Part shown: in pieces, positions 1 through 7,918 of the stretch
Layout of the letters: each line of letters opens with the position of its first letter
Numbering within the stretch: the first letter of the stretch is position 1
Origin: Cronobacter condimenti 1330
GTDB lineage: Bacteria > Pseudomonadota > Gammaproteobacteria > Enterobacterales > Enterobacteriaceae
Direction of reading: 5' to 3'
Length of the DNA stretch: 64,000 bases
Assembly: GCF_001277255.1 (NCBI RefSeq)
Contig: NZ_CP012264.1
Span: 3,658,001-3,722,000, forward strand
Program-made: the position numbers and the translations under genes
The notes under the pieces: model-generated
Told to the model about the DNA's origin: nothing
Seen by the model: the letters and a program-made list of their open reading frames with translations, nothing else
The model's database searches: none

Positions 1-25
1 TCGAGGATTACACATTTTTCAGGGA

Positions 26-466
26 TTAACGCCAGCTCTCGTCTTCCCACACTTCCTGAAGGATGCTATCCAGCGCTTCGCGGTCTGAATCTTTATCGAA
101 CCCCATCAGCTCAACACCAGTCATGGCTCCCTTTTTAACAATAACGCGCGTTGACGGGAAAACAGACTGTATTCGCTTGGTCAATTCGCACTGAAAAGCA
201 TCAATTAAAGACTGGCCGATTTTTTGATCTTTATCCAGCGTGATATTTACTTTCACTTTGCCCTCCTTTGCAAAGGTTTCATCAACAGGCGGCGCGGAAA
301 AAACAACAGAAAAATTATTGTTTTTTATTAGGTTGCCTCTTGCTATTTCCGCGATTAGATTCAGTGCGATTTCACGATCTCTTTCCTGACAAGTACCTTC
401 AGCAGTTAGACGGGCAATCATTTCGACCCGCTCAATCATAACGTGCTTGTTTAGCTCTCTATCCAC
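26..466 (-). CDS. tum: Tum-like prophage antirepressor with DinI-type C-terminal domain
   Basis: The C-terminal half, from about residue 70 (VKVNITLDK to the EVWEDESWR end), resembles DinI. The N-terminal half is helical and unlike DinI. In phage 186 Tum is made under LexA control and inactivates the CI repressor, causing SOS induction. An ATG exists at 508, but the LexA box lies inside that longer frame. The GTG at 466 follows a GGAGG with a 4-nt gap and gives 146 residues, the length I recall for 186 Tum, so that start is chosen. It is the outermost early gene, beyond A, as in 186. Function in this phage is inferred from family and operator. Confidence 0.8.
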   Translation of the reverse strand: MDRELNKHVMIERVEMIARLTAEGTCQERDREIALNLIAEIARGNLIKNNNFSVVFSAPPVDETFAKEGKVKVNITLDKDQKIGQSLIDAFQCELTKRIQSVFPSTRVIVKKGAMTGVELMGFDKDSDREALDSILQEVWEDESWR

Positions 467-486
467 ACAACCTCCACTACGAGATA

Positions 487-502
487 CTGTATAAACATAC
501 AG
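487..502 (-). promoter_or_regulatory. LexA box (SOS operator) of tum
   Basis: CTGTATAAACATACAG fits CTGT-N8-ACAG exactly and has an AT-rich, near-palindromic centre. It lies 21 nt upstream of the chosen GTG start of tum, where LexA would block the promoter. A second partial match (CTGTATGTACATGATA) lies near 551 but lacks the right half. Confidence 0.85.
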
Positions 503-583
503 TATCATGCATTGGCAAAAAGTGTGAAGAAAAAATCACTATCAAACACACTGTATGTACATGATATGGATGAATATTAGCGG

Positions 584-2803
584 TTACATTTTCGTTGCTA
601 GCTCAGCTAAAGCCGCAACACGATTAAGAATTTTCCCAGCTTTAACCTGATGCGGTGACCCTGCGGAAAATATTTCTCCTTTCGCCGTTCCGCGTAGCCA
701 TTTGCCATCAAAACAACTTTTACCACCGGCCATCAGGTGCAGGGCTTCGCCCCGGCTGATAGTGGTGCCGGTTGTCAGATGTATCTCGTCGATAGTTTTC
801 GCTATAGCTTCGTTTTGCTCATCCTTTCCGTAGATGAATTTTCGTCGTATTACTGGCTTTTGCTTCCTGATTCGGCTGGTCAGCCCTCGACGTTCACGCT
901 GACTCAGAGGTTTTGTTAAATCCACAATCGGTGGAGCACTTTCACTTCTCGTACAGTTATTGACAGAACTCCGAGAGGGCGCAGGAGCGCCCTTAACTTC
1001 AAAACCCTCGGCCTGCGGCCGTTTAGCAACAATCTTCCACTGCTTGAGCCGCGTAATAATGGGCGTGCAGTCGCCGACTTCTTTGTCGTAAACCCCACGA
1101 ATACGCACACACTCTTCGCCGTATTCGTTAACCGCTTCCGTGCTTTCGTACCAGGTGCGCACCTGAAGCTCATCACGGCGCACAAACGGGCCGCCCTGTG
1201 CGTTAACGTAGGCAGCCCAGTCGCCCGCATCAGCGGCATCATGCACAAGCGCAAACTCCACGCTAAGCCCTTTCGCCGTTTCAGCATCGGCCATCCGGCG
1301 CAGCTCGCGGTAAACCGTCACCGGCGCGCCGCCCACAAACTGAAACTGACGGATACGCCAGCGTGCGGCCCAGGCTGAAACCGCCGGCGCGGTTTCCCTG
1401 AGCATTTCGCCGTTCTCATCGTCGCGCTCATCATCAAGTGCGTAACCGTCGATATTTTTGCTGATGTATTTCGCCACATAGCCGGTCGCGCTCCCCTTGT
1501 CCGGGTCGATAGCTTCAGCGTGAAAGCGGGCCTTGTGGGCCTTCTCGCTTTTAAGCTCGTGATGGTCTTCTTCACGGGCATAGCGGGTAATAATGGCGCG
1601 CACGCGGTCGACATCCTCCGGCAGCATAAACATCAGCATGTGCCAGTGTGGCGTGGCGTCGTGGTGCGGCTCAGCGACGCGAATGCCGAATATGCGAATA
1701 TCGTCACGGTGCAGCTTCGCGCGAATGCGCGCCCAGAGCCCGGTTAAATAGCGCTGTGTGTCAGCCGGGCTTGCGCCGTTCCATTTGGTGTTACGGTATC
1801 CGGCCTTTGTGGTGGCGTGGAATTTAGACGGGGCGGTCAGCGTGTAGAACTCGCCAACATAACCGAGTTCATTACAGATATTTTCGAAGCCGCGAATACG
1901 GGTCATTAACTCGCAACGACGGATCGCCGGGTTAGCAACCGAGCCATCATATTTCTCGATAAGGTTGATACGGTTGCCTTCTTCATCTTCCAGCTCCATG
2001 CCCTTGAGAAATTCGCGAGTGCGGCGCTTCTGTTCACGCCAGTCACTTACACAGCTTTTGCTGGCATAAGCGCTGTGCTTTTTGCTGACATTACCGAGCG
2101 CGATGTGCAGATGCTCGCGCCATTCTGCGGCGACGCGGCGCAGGCGGCCCGTCCACCATTTTTCGGTCGCCATGCGCAGCACTGCCGGCCCCACATCTTC
2201 GGCAGTCACATATTTTGTGGTGATTTTCTCCCACAGCGGCGGGGTGTTTTTAAAGTGGCGGGTGATACGCGCGGCGCACATGTACGAGGCGTGCAGCGCC
2301 TTTAACTCGCTGCCCTCCTGGATTTCAACGGTGCCTAATTCAGCAACGATAAAATTGGCGATATCGCCGGCAAGCAAATCGATATCAGCTTTCGACATAT
2401 CAGCCAGGCGGTTATAACGCGCGGTCATGTTCACAAGCCGCGTTGTCAGGTAACGGGCTGACACATCATCATCCCGTCCATCAAAAACCGGCAATGCCAC
2501 ATCTGGCGAAATGGCATCGATACGGTATTTCGCCGCAACCAGTTCAAGGCGCGGCAATGCCTTCCGGGTGAAATTCACCAGAAAGGCATTGGCTCGCTGA
2601 ACATCGTGCTCGCGCTCCAGCTCGTCGGCGCGGCGGCGCACCGCATAACGCACCAGGTCAGGCTGTTTTTCCAGCTCGTTACGCACATGCAGCAGCGCCG
2701 CAATCATCCGATCGCGGCGGCGCTCCTGTTCATAAGTCAGATATGGGCTAGCGATGGCCTCGCGTGGCGCGTTCCATGCGTGCAAAAATTCCGGCACCGT
2801 CAC
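584..2803 (-). CDS. A: Phage replication initiation endonuclease (P2/186 gpA family)
   Basis: This 739-residue protein is the rolling-circle initiator that nicks the phage origin and stays covalently attached to the 5' end. The HUH metal-binding motif is visible as HWHMLMF near residues 386-388. The two catalytic tyrosines lie in YVAKYISKNIDGY near residues 442 and 446, the spacing of the P2 A protein. The start is the GTG at 2803, because an in-frame TAA lies just upstream. The origin of P2-type phages lies within A, but no nick site was identified here. It is the largest gene of the early operon and follows the zinc-finger gene by 34 bp. Confidence 0.92.
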   Translation of the reverse strand: MTVPEFLHAWNAPREAIASPYLTYEQERRRDRMIAALLHVRNELEKQPDLVRYAVRRRADELEREHDVQRANAFLVNFTRKALPRLELVAAKYRIDAISPDVALPVFDGRDDDVSARYLTTRLVNMTARYNRLADMSKADIDLLAGDIANFIVAELGTVEIQEGSELKALHASYMCAARITRHFKNTPPLWEKITTKYVTAEDVGPAVLRMATEKWWTGRLRRVAAEWREHLHIALGNVSKKHSAYASKSCVSDWREQKRRTREFLKGMELEDEEGNRINLIEKYDGSVANPAIRRCELMTRIRGFENICNELGYVGEFYTLTAPSKFHATTKAGYRNTKWNGASPADTQRYLTGLWARIRAKLHRDDIRIFGIRVAEPHHDATPHWHMLMFMLPEDVDRVRAIITRYAREEDHHELKSEKAHKARFHAEAIDPDKGSATGYVAKYISKNIDGYALDDERDDENGEMLRETAPAVSAWAARWRIRQFQFVGGAPVTVYRELRRMADAETAKGLSVEFALVHDAADAGDWAAYVNAQGGPFVRRDELQVRTWYESTEAVNEYGEECVRIRGVYDKEVGDCTPIITRLKQWKIVAKRPQAEGFEVKGAPAPSRSSVNNCTRSESAPPIVDLTKPLSQRERRGLTSRIRKQKPVIRRKFIYGKDEQNEAIAKTIDEIHLTTGTTISRGEALHLMAGGKSCFDGKWLRGTAKGEIFSAGSPHQVKAGKILNRVAALAELATKM

Positions 2804-2837
2804 ACCCCGCCACGCAATGGTTTATTGCTGTTCGCGC

Positions 2838-3062
2838 TCATATGCCGCCCCGGTAATGCACGGACTTTAGCTCTGATATTTCCTGGCAGGTCACACAAAA
2901 CTCAACACCCGGCAAAGCTGCGCGACGCGCTTCAGGGATAGGCCCGTTGCATGATTCACAGAGGAAACGAGAAGGCGCAGCCTGGCGGCTGCGCGCTTTG
3001 TGAATATTGCGTTCAAGTTCTTCCTCGACACGCTGCTGTACAAGATCCATTGAATCGGCCAT
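2838..3062 (-). CDS. TraR/DksA-type zinc-finger protein (P2 Orf82-like)
   Basis: The 74-residue protein has a short helical N-terminus followed by a C4 zinc finger, CESC-x17-CVTC, with the spacing of the DksA/TraR family. Such small phage proteins are related to the RNA polymerase secondary-channel factors DksA and TraR, so modulation of host transcription is plausible but not shown. The start is the ATG at 3062, preferred over the in-frame TTG one codon earlier. It overlaps the stop of the upstream gene by one base (TGATG), indicating translational coupling. Confidence 0.85.
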   Translation of the reverse strand: MADSMDLVQQRVEEELERNIHKARSRQAAPSRFLCESCNGPIPEARRAALPGVEFCVTCQEISELKSVHYRGGI

Positions 3063-3295
3063 CAATGCAGCTCCTGCGCTTCGTTAACAATCTTTACCGC
3101 TTCATCACGCAGCAGCTCGGCGGCCTCGGTACTGGAAAGCCGACCGTTAGCAATATGATCGGCAAGGTTATCGAGGCGGGAGGCCATTACATCAGCGCGA
3201 CCGCGACGCTCTTCAAGACGCGCCTCGGCCAGAATTGAAACCAGCCCCGCATCATCCGGGCCAATGTTTGTTTTGTGTGTTTCGATATTTCGCAT
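3062..3295 (-). CDS. Small P2-family early protein (DUF2732-like)
   Basis: The 77-residue, acidic, largely helical protein contains the stretch ILAEARLEERRGRADVMASR typical of DUF2732 proteins of P2-like phages. Its function is unknown in the family. It sits between the DUF5347-like gene and the zinc-finger gene, with which its stop codon overlaps, so it belongs to the early operon that leads to A. Confidence 0.75.
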   Translation of the reverse strand: MRNIETHKTNIGPDDAGLVSILAEARLEERRGRADVMASRLDNLADHIANGRLSSTEAAELLRDEAVKIVNEAQELH

Positions 3296-3365
3296 CTTTC
3301 GTTCTCCAGAATTTGGGCAAAAAAATGCCTGGCGGGTTTACGCCAATAATTTCTTTACGGGTTAT

Positions 3366-3740
3366 TTATTCGGGTAAAACAGCTTCGTGCAGTGAGAAAC
3401 GGCGCGGCAGGATATCGCCCCATCGCGTTATTTCATTCATCGCCCTGATAAGCATTAACCGGCGGGGCTGGTCGAAATATTCAAACGGTTTGCCAACCTC
3501 ATCGCTTTTGAATGTTCCCGGCTCCATGCGGTTAGCCAGCGTCATCACGACAAACTTAAAGTTATCGTCAAGCTTGTTGAAATTACGCAGCGCACCGTTT
3601 TGCGTCGCCTTTAACTGATGATGAAACCGTGCAAAACATTCCATGCCGGTCATTTTCTCAGGCCGGGCTTCTTCACAACGTGCATTATTAAATGGCTTCG
3701 CACCTGGCTTAATTGGTGTTGATATGGTGTTTTGGTTCAT
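3366..3740 (-). CDS. Hypothetical P2-family early protein (DUF5347-like)
   Basis: The 124-residue protein resembles uncharacterised DUF5347 proteins of P2/186-like phages (central motif MTLANRMEPGTFK). No catalytic motif is evident. Its ATG overlaps the stop of fil by the ATGA arrangement, so it is translated in a coupled way in the early operon. The family name is from memory. Confidence 0.7.
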   Translation of the reverse strand: MNQNTISTPIKPGAKPFNNARCEEARPEKMTGMECFARFHHQLKATQNGALRNFNKLDDNFKFVVMTLANRMEPGTFKSDEVGKPFEYFDQPRRLMLIRAMNEITRWGDILPRRFSLHEAVLPE

Positions 3741-3928
3741 ACCGACTCCAGAAAAAGTTTTATCCGGCTTATCAGTGAAGGTTTAGCGCTGTTGCGCAGG
3801 CCGTTTAATAATGCCGACTGATCGCGGCTCGGTTGCCAGCGCTGACCTTTTTTACCGACTATCCAGCCATGTCCGTAATGCATGGACGGGCTTTGTTTTT
3901 TTAACAGTGAAGCAAAAGAGGGCTCCAT
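3737..3928 (-). CDS. fil: Phage filamentation protein Fil (DUF2724)
   Basis: The 63-residue protein matches the Fil/DUF2724 family: a conserved core HGWIVGKKGQRWQPSRDQSALL and a basic C-terminus. In phage 186, expression of fil makes the host filament, implying interference with cell division. The ATG at 3928 has a good GAGGTG ribosome site 5 nt upstream. It lies directly after cII in the same orientation, as in 186. Confidence 0.8.
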   Translation of the reverse strand: MEPSFASLLKKQSPSMHYGHGWIVGKKGQRWQPSRDQSALLNGLRNSAKPSLISRIKLFLESV

Positions 3929-3936
3929 GCTTCACC

Positions 3937-4446
3937 TCACATCAGGCCAAACGTGGCGGTAACACCACTCATCGTGTCAACCATGCTGGACATTGCCGGG
4001 TTAGCTTGTAAACGCGCCTGAAGCGCAAGCGCTGTAAGAGATAACATGCGAATCCCCGCGTTAACGCTGTCGATCATGCTGTGCTTACGGGTAGAGGTCA
4101 GTCTTTCTGATGACGCAGCGCCGTTCGCTAATTGACCCAGCTCACCCATTGCTTTCATCACATAGACTTGGAGCTTCTCTTTCGCCAGCTCATTAACTGG
4201 CACGCACGGGAGACAGTGAATTTGCGCGAGAAACCCATCAACAAGCGTCGAGTCTTCGGTGATATCAGTCAGCACCCAAATCTCACGAGGCGTTAGCTGA
4301 TGAGGTTGCTCGGGGTTGAGTTTGTTATAGAGCGTATGTGGCTTAATTCCGGCCTTAACCGCTAATTCCCTGACATTATGGGATGCTGCAAATTTGCTAC
4401 ATGCATCATCAAAATGTGTATGTGAGGAAACGCGAAAATCTAACAT
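3937..4446 (-). CDS. cII: CII-like establishment regulator
   Basis: The protein is 169 residues, the length I recall for 186 CII. The N-terminal half carries a helix-turn-helix candidate (NVRELAVKAGIKPHTLYNKL) and the C-terminal half looks helical. In 186, CII activates the pE promoter to establish lysogeny. The start has an AAGGA ribosome site. The gene follows apl in the lytic transcript, the 186 order. An activator binding site was not identified. Confidence 0.85.
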   Translation of the reverse strand: MLDFRVSSHTHFDDACSKFAASHNVRELAVKAGIKPHTLYNKLNPEQPHQLTPREIWVLTDITEDSTLVDGFLAQIHCLPCVPVNELAKEKLQVYVMKAMGELGQLANGAASSERLTSTRKHSMIDSVNAGIRMLSLTALALQARLQANPAMSSMVDTMSGVTATFGLM

Positions 4447-4476
4447 GTTGCATCCTTACAATTCACATAAAGTGAA

Positions 4477-4740
4477 TTACGCACCTACGACGAGTTGAAA
4501 ACGGGAATGGCCCAGTGCTTTACGCATTTGCTCCTCCTTCCAGCGCGCGTAGTAAATGCGAACCTGACCGCCAGCTCGTTTGCACCCCTTACGAATGACA
4601 CGAGGTTCAATCGGTAAACGCGGGTTTTCTCCGGTAGTCCATCGGCGAGCAGTGCGGTATGACACCCCCTCAAGCTCTGCAAACTGTTGCAGAGTAACGA
4701 TAGGCGCGGGCACTTTGATGATTGCGATTTCAGAAGCCAT
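4477..4740 (-). CDS. apl: Apl/Cox-type excisionase and transcriptional regulator
   Basis: The 87-residue protein has a MerR/excisionase-like winged helix: VTLQQFAELEGVSYRTARRW near residues 14-33, then a basic region. Proteins of the 186 Apl and P2 Cox type repress early promoters and direct excision together with integrase. The ATG at 4740 is preferred over one 11 codons upstream because it gives the family length. It is the first gene of the lytic operon, diverging from cI. Candidate binding sites occur both beside it and next to att (separate entries). Confidence 0.85.
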   Translation of the reverse strand: MASEIAIIKVPAPIVTLQQFAELEGVSYRTARRWTTGENPRLPIEPRVIRKGCKRAGGQVRIYYARWKEEQMRKALGHSRFQLVVGA

Positions 4741-4870
4741 GTTGCATGATTCCCAGTTTGCCAAGGTTTGCAATTAAAGGGCCACCGTTTACCAACAAAG
4801 GGCCATCAATTGCGTAGGTTTAGCCAAAATATACTTCCCATTTGGGAGTTAGTAAATAGGTTTTAGCGAA
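4741..4870. promoter_or_regulatory. Lysis-lysogeny switch between apl and cI, with paired AAAGGGCCA repeats
   Basis: This 130-bp region separates the divergent starts of apl and cI, so it must hold the lytic and lysogenic promoters and the CI operators. The 9-mer AAAGGGCCA occurs at 4776-4784 and 4797-4805, 21 bp apart, about two helical turns. Direct repeats on one helix face are the known style of 186 Apl sites. The AT-rich stretch at 4830-4865 includes an inverted repeat, ACTTCCCATTTGGGAGT. The assignment of these elements to Apl or CI is inference. Confidence 0.6.
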
Positions 4871-5449
4871 ATGAGAATAGATTCTTTAGGATGGAGCAAC
4901 GTCGACGTACTGGATCGAATCTGCGAGGCTTACGGATTTTCCCAGAAGATTCAGTTAGCTAACCACTTTGACATTGCCTCAAGCTCACTCTCTAACAGAT
5001 ATACCCGTGGCGCTATTTCATACGACTTTGCGGCACACTGCGCGCTTGAAACAGGGGCCGATCTGCGGTGGTTACTTACTGGAGAGGGACAACCGTTTAC
5101 AACGTCAACAGTTGCTAATGACACAAGAGTCATCGAAACATTCACATTAAGTGAAGAAAAACTCATCAGTGACGGTTCACTCACAATGGATGTTCATTTT
5201 TTCACAAAGCCGTTTATAGAAATGATGGCTATCAGGGCCGATGGAAAACTTCACTTTATTGATAAACAGGCATCGCTTTCTGATGGGCTTTGGCTGATCG
5301 ATATAGAAGGTGGCATCAGCATTAGAGAGCTAACAAAGCTTCCTGGCAGAAAATTATACGTTGCAGGCGGAAAGATTCCTTTTGAGTGCGGAATAGATGA
5401 CATAAATGCCTTGGGGCGTGTAATAGGTGTATATAGCGAGGTAAATTGA
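4871..5449 (+). CDS. cI: 186-type CI immunity repressor
   Basis: The 192-residue protein matches the 186 CI family in length and layout. The N-terminal helix-turn-helix spans about residues 20-60 (FSQKIQLANHFDIASSSLSN). The C-terminal domain lacks the Ser/Lys autocleavage chemistry of lambda CI. 186 CI is not cleaved by RecA but is inactivated by Tum, which fits the SOS-controlled tum gene here. It maintains lysogeny by repressing the apl-side lytic promoter. The stop codon overlaps the int start (TGATG), so repressor and integrase are co-expressed. Confidence 0.88.
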   Translation: MRIDSLGWSNVDVLDRICEAYGFSQKIQLANHFDIASSSLSNRYTRGAISYDFAAHCALETGADLRWLLTGEGQPFTTSTVANDTRVIETFTLSEEKLISDGSLTMDVHFFTKPFIEMMAIRADGKLHFIDKQASLSDGLWLIDIEGGISIRELTKLPGRKLYVAGGKIPFECGIDDINALGRVIGVYSEVN

Positions 5450-6471
5450 TGACTGTCCGCAAGAATCCCGCTGGCGGTTGGATTTGCGAGCTTTATCCAA
5501 ACGGGGCAAATGGCAAGCGCATCAGAAAGAAATTCGCTACTAAAGGCGAGGCATTGGCCTTTGAACAATACACTATACAAAACCCTTGGCAGGAGGAAAA
5601 AGAAGACAGACGAACTCTAAAAGAACTTGTTGATGCATGGTATAGCGCTCATGGCATTACTTTAAAAGATGGACTAAAACGTCAGTTAGCGATGCATCAT
5701 GCATTTGATTGTATGGGAGAACCGCTCGCACGCCATTTCGATGCGCAAATGTTTTCCCGCTATAGAGAGAAAAGGCTAAAGGGTGAATATGCCCGTTCTA
5801 ATAGAGTTAAAGAAGTATCGCCACGCACGCTTAATCTTGAGTTAGCTTACTTTCGCGCGGTGTTTAATGAGCTCAATCGCCTCGGGGAGTGGAAAGGTGA
5901 AAATCCTTTGAAAAATATGCGTCCTTTCCGTACAGAGGAAATGGAAATGGCATGGCTAACTCATGACCAGATCGCCCTACTGCTCGGTGAGTGCAAGCGG
6001 CATGAGCATCCTGATTTAGAAAGCGTGGTCAGAATATGTCTTGCTACTGGTGCCCGGTGGTCTGAGGCCGAGACTCTGAAAAAAAGCCAGCTCGCGAAAT
6101 ACAAAATCACATACACCAATACGAAAGGCAGAAAAAACCGCACTGTTCCCATCAGCAAAGAACTATATGAGTTCTTGTCTCATGAAAGAAAAGGTCGATT
6201 ATTTAGTGATTGCTACGGCTCTTTTCGTTCTGCACTGGAAAGGACAGGCATCGAATTACCAGCAGGTCAGTTAACCCACGTTTTGCGCCACACCTTCGCC
6301 AGTCATTTTATGATGAATGGGGGTAATATTCTTGTATTACAGCGGGTACTTGGTCATACCGACATAAAGATGACGATGCGATATGCACACTTTGCCCCTG
6401 ATCATCTCGAAGATGCGGTAAAACTCAATCCCTTAGCTAACAGCGAAACTTTGGACCCCCAGAATGCTTAA
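5449..6471 (+). CDS. int: Tyrosine recombinase integrase (P2 family)
   Basis: The 340-residue integrase has an N-terminal arm-binding region, a core-binding domain and a C-terminal catalytic domain. Visible catalytic residues are Arg near 203 (GARWSEA), the H-x-x-R box near 277-280 (HVLRH), a later His (LGHTDIKM) and the nucleophile Tyr near 311 (MRYAHF). The ATG at 5449 has a GAGG ribosome site and is preferred over a TTG one codon earlier. It lies 585 bp from the tRNA-derived att site, which it should recombine with attP; excision would also need Apl. Confidence 0.93.
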   Translation: MTVRKNPAGGWICELYPNGANGKRIRKKFATKGEALAFEQYTIQNPWQEEKEDRRTLKELVDAWYSAHGITLKDGLKRQLAMHHAFDCMGEPLARHFDAQMFSRYREKRLKGEYARSNRVKEVSPRTLNLELAYFRAVFNELNRLGEWKGENPLKNMRPFRTEEMEMAWLTHDQIALLLGECKRHEHPDLESVVRICLATGARWSEAETLKKSQLAKYKITYTNTKGRKNRTVPISKELYEFLSHERKGRLFSDCYGSFRSALERTGIELPAGQLTHVLRHTFASHFMMNGGNILVLQRVLGHTDIKMTMRYAHFAPDHLEDAVKLNPLANSETLDPQNA

Positions 6472-6931
6472 TAAATATATTTTGGCCTTACTTTTACTAT
6501 CAGCATCGACATCTACTTTTGCTGCTACATCAAAAGATTATGCTTTGGCAGGAGCAAATGCAGTCACCGCAGCTATTTGCTTATCATACCTTGCAAACTA
6601 TCCAAATGAAGAACGATTAAAAGAAGCTGAACGCATGGATGAATTACTTACTATTTTTCAACGAGATGGGCATATCTTCATTGAAGGGGTGAAAGGAGAA
6701 AAGATCAATAGAGAAGATACTCGGAAGTATGTACCGCTCGTGCTGAGGGATATTTTTGGCTTACAAATTTCTGATGATTTTTACTTGGGACGAGTTTACC
6801 AAACTCTATACTCATCAACGATTAACAAGTTAGCCGAAGGGCTTGATGCTTTCTCAAAAAACTACGCTCAAGAATTAGGCTACAATGCCTCCAGCGCCTA
6901 CGCTAATTCAAACTGCGCACTTATTAAGTAA
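6464..6931 (+). CDS. Unknown secreted protein, prophage cargo (moron)
   Basis: The 155-residue product begins with a clear Sec signal peptide (KYILALLLLSASTSTFAA, cleavage after about residue 20). The mature part is helical and charged, with a Cys near 38 and another near the C-terminus (NSNCALIK) that could pair in the periplasm. No family was recognised. The start overlaps the end of int by 8 bp. The codon use is AT-rich compared with the host backbone. The place between int and att is a usual site for lysogenic cargo genes. It could be a surface-exclusion or fitness protein, but nothing in the sequence decides this. Confidence 0.65.
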   Translation: MLNKYILALLLLSASTSTFAATSKDYALAGANAVTAAICLSYLANYPNEERLKEAERMDELLTIFQRDGHIFIEGVKGEKINREDTRKYVPLVLRDIFGLQISDDFYLGRVYQTLYSSTINKLAEGLDAFSKNYAQELGYNASSAYANSNCALIK

Positions 6932-6974
6932 ATTTTTATAGTGGCGATAAAATGGCGGTAGAAATGGCTCAAAC

Positions 6975-7004
6975 TGGCCCTTAGTTGGTATACAACGGCC
7001 CTTT
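6975..7004 (-). promoter_or_regulatory. Candidate excisionase (Apl) sites next to att
   Basis: On the minus strand AAAGGGCCG (6996-7004) and TAAGGGCCA (6975-6983) repeat the motif found twice in the apl/cI switch, again exactly 21 bp apart. Paired sites at both the early promoter and att are what is expected of a dual repressor/excisionase. The binding protein is inferred from context only. Confidence 0.6.
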
Positions 7005-7055
7005 ATGCGCATGATTTATAAGGAAAGATATTGATTTTCGGTTGTTCCTGTAGGA

Positions 7056-7101
7056 ACTCATAATCGCTTGGTCGTTGGTTCAAACCCAACAGGGGCCACC
7101 A
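7056..7101 (+). other. Attachment site: 3' fragment of a tRNA-Ile2 gene
   Basis: ACTCATAATCGCTTGGTCG, then a T-arm GTTGG-TTCAAAC-CCAAC, then AGGGGCCACCA, reproduce the anticodon arm (CAT), variable loop, T-arm and acceptor 3' strand of tRNA-Ile2 (ileX/ileY). The 5' half (GGCCCCTTAGCTCAG...) is absent, replaced by phage sequence. This is therefore the att junction left by integration into a tRNA gene, not a working tRNA. The intact tRNA should lie at the far left end of the prophage. Confidence 0.88.
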
Positions 7102-7128
7102 AATTTTAGCTTTAAAAGCATATAATTA

Positions 7129-7155
7129 AGCCACCTCTCAAGGGTGGCTTTTTTG
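7129..7155 (+). terminator. Rho-independent terminator
   Basis: AGCCACC-loop-GGTGGCT is followed by a run of T. It lies just past the tRNA fragment and is probably the original terminator of the tRNA-Ile2 gene. Confidence 0.8.
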
Positions 7156-7275
7156 TTGGCTGTTGGGTTGTGGGCAACATAAGGGAGTATTAAAAGGTAA
7201 TTCAGGAGCAGCCTGCTTATATGCATCGGGTAAACGCCCGTAATGATGTGATCGTTTTAACTACTCCCAACGGCC

Positions 7276-7734
7276 CTACTCACACCCGGCATAAAAATCA
7301 TTTTTGGTATCCCCGAACCAGGCCATACATTTTTTGGCGCTGGCAGGCACCTTCAAAGTGATCTTTTTTGCGGTGCCCTGGTACTGACACACCAGAGAAA
7401 CAGCGGTGTTATGCGCTTTCGCATAATTTTGCGAGTCGCTTAATGTCCAGGCCATGCCCCATCCATTGATCCAGCACAATCATGCCATGAACGTTCTGTC
7501 CAAGGTATATAGCCGCCTGCGAGCGACCATCAGTATGGTTGCCAAACCGTCCACTTTCATCGAATGTCGCGATTACTGTTCCTGGAGCAAGGCTTTTATT
7601 GCCTTTGACTAATGCCCTCTGCGCCAGGCTATTGTATGCGGCATATTGGCTGCTTTTTATGTAAAAGCCACACACTGACCATTTCCAACAACTTGTCCTG
7701 TGTAAGCCCCCGACGTTTTCGCAATATAAGCCAT
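7276..7734 (-). pseudogene. Degenerate BPSL0067-family (NlpC/P60-like) gene
   Basis: From the ATG at 7734 (ribosome site AGGGAGG) the frame reads MAYIAKTSGAYTGQVVGNGQ, then CVAFT and a TAA at 7657-7659. The reading continues one frame over as GNKSLAPGTVIATFDESGRF, with a catalytic-type His region (GNHTDGRSQAAIYLG) and VLDQWMGHG, up to 7409. A third block ending at 7276 (CQYQGTAKKITLKVPASAKK, AWFGDTKNDFYAGCE) returns to the first frame. BPSL0067 proteins have a Cys/His peptidase-like core and are often linked to type VI secretion. With at least one frameshift splitting the Cys from the His, the enzyme should be inactive. The third block may be the tail of a neighbouring gene fused by a deletion; I do not recognise it. 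Confidence 0.7.
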
Positions 7735-7918
7735 GATTTTTCCTCCCTGTTTAATCAGGCTTTTATTGTCCTTAGCCTATGAGAACCAACACTGTCACCG
7801 CTCTCATAAATCAACCATCCAGAAACGGCTTAACGTAGACCCGTAACGGGTTTCTCTGACAACCGAACAGGGTAATATCCACTACACTTTCCACAGTTTC
7901 CCTTGCCGAGGATATTCC

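Larger units (their letters stand above)
1..7101. mobile_element. P2/186-type prophage, right (int-proximal) end
   Basis: The gene order int, cI, divergent apl-cII-fil, small early genes, A, tum matches the early and lysogeny region of coliphage 186. A fragment of the 3' end of a tRNA-Ile2 gene (7056-7101) follows the integrase and is read as the attachment site. 186 is known to integrate in the E. coli ileY tRNA gene, which fits. Reading away from att, cos and the head and tail genes should follow tum, so they lie to the left of the window. Whether the phage is complete cannot be judged here. Confidence 0.9.

Noticed and set aside
916..1287. Open frame of 123 codons inside the phage A gene on the same strand
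   Set aside because: It lies wholly within the recognised HUH endonuclease gene in another frame and shows Arg/Leu-rich shadow composition.
7040..7101. A functional tRNA-Ile gene
   Set aside because: Only the anticodon arm onward is present; the 5' acceptor strand and D-arm are missing, so it is an att fragment.
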